Source: Eubacteriales bacterium (lineage in GTDB: Bacteria > Bacillota_A > Clostridia > Christensenellales > Aristaeellaceae). From it: a DNA stretch of 15,726 bases. The stretch lies in assembly GCA_028692205.1 (NCBI GenBank), contig JAQUXV010000021.1:1-15726 (forward strand), read 5' to 3'. The translations under genes and the position numbers were made by a program. The number at the start of each line of letters is the position of its first letter. Position 1 is the first letter of the stretch. Below are positions 14,855-15,726 of this stretch, in pieces. The notes beneath the pieces were generated by a model. That model saw nothing but the letters and a program-made list of their open reading frames with translations, was not told where the DNA came from and did no database searches.

Positions 14855-15726
14855 ATTTGTTATTTCGGGGTTGGGTTCAAAGTTGATGCGCTCTTCCTCG
14901 ATCACCAGCGGGCGGTTCATCACACGGTTGTTGATACTCATGATGTATTCCCCCACCAGCCCGATGAAGAACAGCTGTATTGAACCAAGGAAGAAGGTAC
15001 CGATCATCTGCGGCGCTTGCCCGGCAATAAAACGGTCCCACATGGCAAGCTTCATGACCAGATAAACCACCCCAAGAAGAAAGCTTAGCAGCGCCACGAA
15101 AAAACCGATAAAGAGCGCCAGCCGCAGCCCTATTTTCGTATAGGAAGTAAAGCTCAGCATTGCCGCGTCATAGAGAGAATACCAGTTGTTGTGTGTTTTT
15201 CCGGCGCGGCGCAAGGGCTGCTCATAAGGGATTTCCTTGCGGCTTCCGCCCAATTCCGCCACAATACCGCGCAGAAAAGGCGTCGGGTCGTTAAGCTCCC
15301 GCAGGGTATCGATAAAGGAGCGATCATAGAGGCCGAAGCCGGTAAAATGCTCAATCTGTTCAAAGGAGCTCATGCGCTTAATTGCCCGGTAATAACAGGT
15401 GCGCAGAAAATACATCATCCGGTTTTCCCTGCTGTTGGTTTTTACGCCGCACACGATCTGATAGCCTTTTTCCCACTCGGTTACAAACGTCGGTATCAAT
15501 TCCACAGGGTCCTGAAAATCCGCGCAGATCACAATTACACAGTCGCCGTGCGCCTGGCAGATCGCATGGTACGGCGAGTTGAACTGCCCAAAATTCTTGC
15601 GGTTGAAGATCGCCATGATGCGCGGGTTCTTTTCGCACATCTGGCGAATCAGCTTTTGGGTGCCGTCGGTGCTGTGGTTGTCGATATAAATCACTTCATA
15701 GTCGTAATTCGTCAGTTTTTCCAGCT
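14846..15726 (-). CDS. GT2 membrane glycosyltransferase, GtrB/DPM1-like (5' end beyond window)
   Basis: Partial gene: 292 C-terminal residues are visible, and the frame stays open to the right edge, where LEKLTNYDYEVIYIDNHSTD continues the first strand of a GT-A fold. A GTG at 15694 lies inside that fold and is not the real start. Motifs are the nucleotide-binding DNHSTDGT, ADFQDPVELIP (second acidic motif), and two C-terminal membrane helices (about 207-235 and 248-275) before a short cytoplasmic tail. This is the layout of enzymes that load a sugar from UDP- or GDP-sugar onto a polyprenyl phosphate, used in cell-wall, teichoic acid or polysaccharide decoration. The donor cannot be told. About 20-30 residues of the N-terminus are likely missing. 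It is convergent with the chrA operon and shares its terminator region. Confidence 0.88.
   Translation of the reverse strand, partial: LEKLTNYDYEVIYIDNHSTDGTQKLIRQMCEKNPRIMAIFNRKNFGQFNSPYHAICQAHGDCVIVICADFQDPVELIPTFVTEWEKGYQIVCGVKTNSRENRMMYFLRTCYYRAIKRMSSFEQIEHFTGFGLYDRSFIDTLRELNDPTPFLRGIVAELGGSRKEIPYEQPLRRAGKTHNNWYSLYDAAMLSFTSYTKIGLRLALFIGFFVALLSFLLGVVYLVMKLAMWDRFIAGQAPQMIGTFFLGSIQLFFIGLVGEYIMSINNRVMNRPLVIEEERINFEPNPEITNKK

Overview
The window reads as a chromosome segment from a low-GC-lineage Gram-positive bacterium (Bacillota), most likely a clostridial member with a moderately GC-rich genome. The reasons are the McsA-McsB-ClpC arginine-phosphorylation proteolysis cluster, the MrfA/MrfB-type repair pair, strong AGGAGG ribosome binding sites, and several GTG starts. 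I cannot name a genus from sequence alone. No rRNA, tRNA, CRISPR array, insertion sequence or phage gene is visible, and no gap between genes exceeds about 200 bases.

Left part (1-7836, all +): the 3' tail of mcsA, then mcsB and clpC with overlapping or 1-base junctions. These encode the protein-arginine kinase with its activator and the AAA+ unfoldase that recognises phospho-arginine. After a hairpin come a MrfA-like DEAH helicase, a MrfB-like DEDDh exonuclease and a small TPR protein, tightly packed and closed by a strong intrinsic terminator. The gene set suggests protein quality control followed by DNA damage repair.

Middle (7837-12544, +): a clear sigma-A-type promoter with a perfect dyad just downstream leads into an XRE-cupin regulator and a complete potABCD polyamine-type ABC importer. 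The junctions are short or overlapping, and a GC-rich hairpin ends the unit. The regulator probably controls its own transcript and the transporter in response to a small ligand such as a polyamine.

Right part (12560-14860): a lone CopZ-like HMA metallochaperone on the minus strand is divergent from a + strand operon. That operon holds a class-I glutamine amidotransferase-like hydrolase (PuuD/peptidase C26 family) and two half-size ChrA-type transporter subunits. The shared intergenic region carries repeated ACCAC/GTGGT arms. Two hairpins follow the chr pair. The window ends inside a minus-strand GT2 membrane glycosyltransferase of the GtrB/DPM1-like type, whose 5' end lies beyond the right edge.

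Most of this is recognisable core metabolism and stress response. The points most worth a second look are an N-terminally short McsB with an altered C-terminal RDxxRA-type motif, a third TPR gene attached to mrfAB, a PotD with no lipobox cysteine, the candidate operator in front of the XRE-cupin/pot operon, and the hydrolase-chrA-chrA operon.
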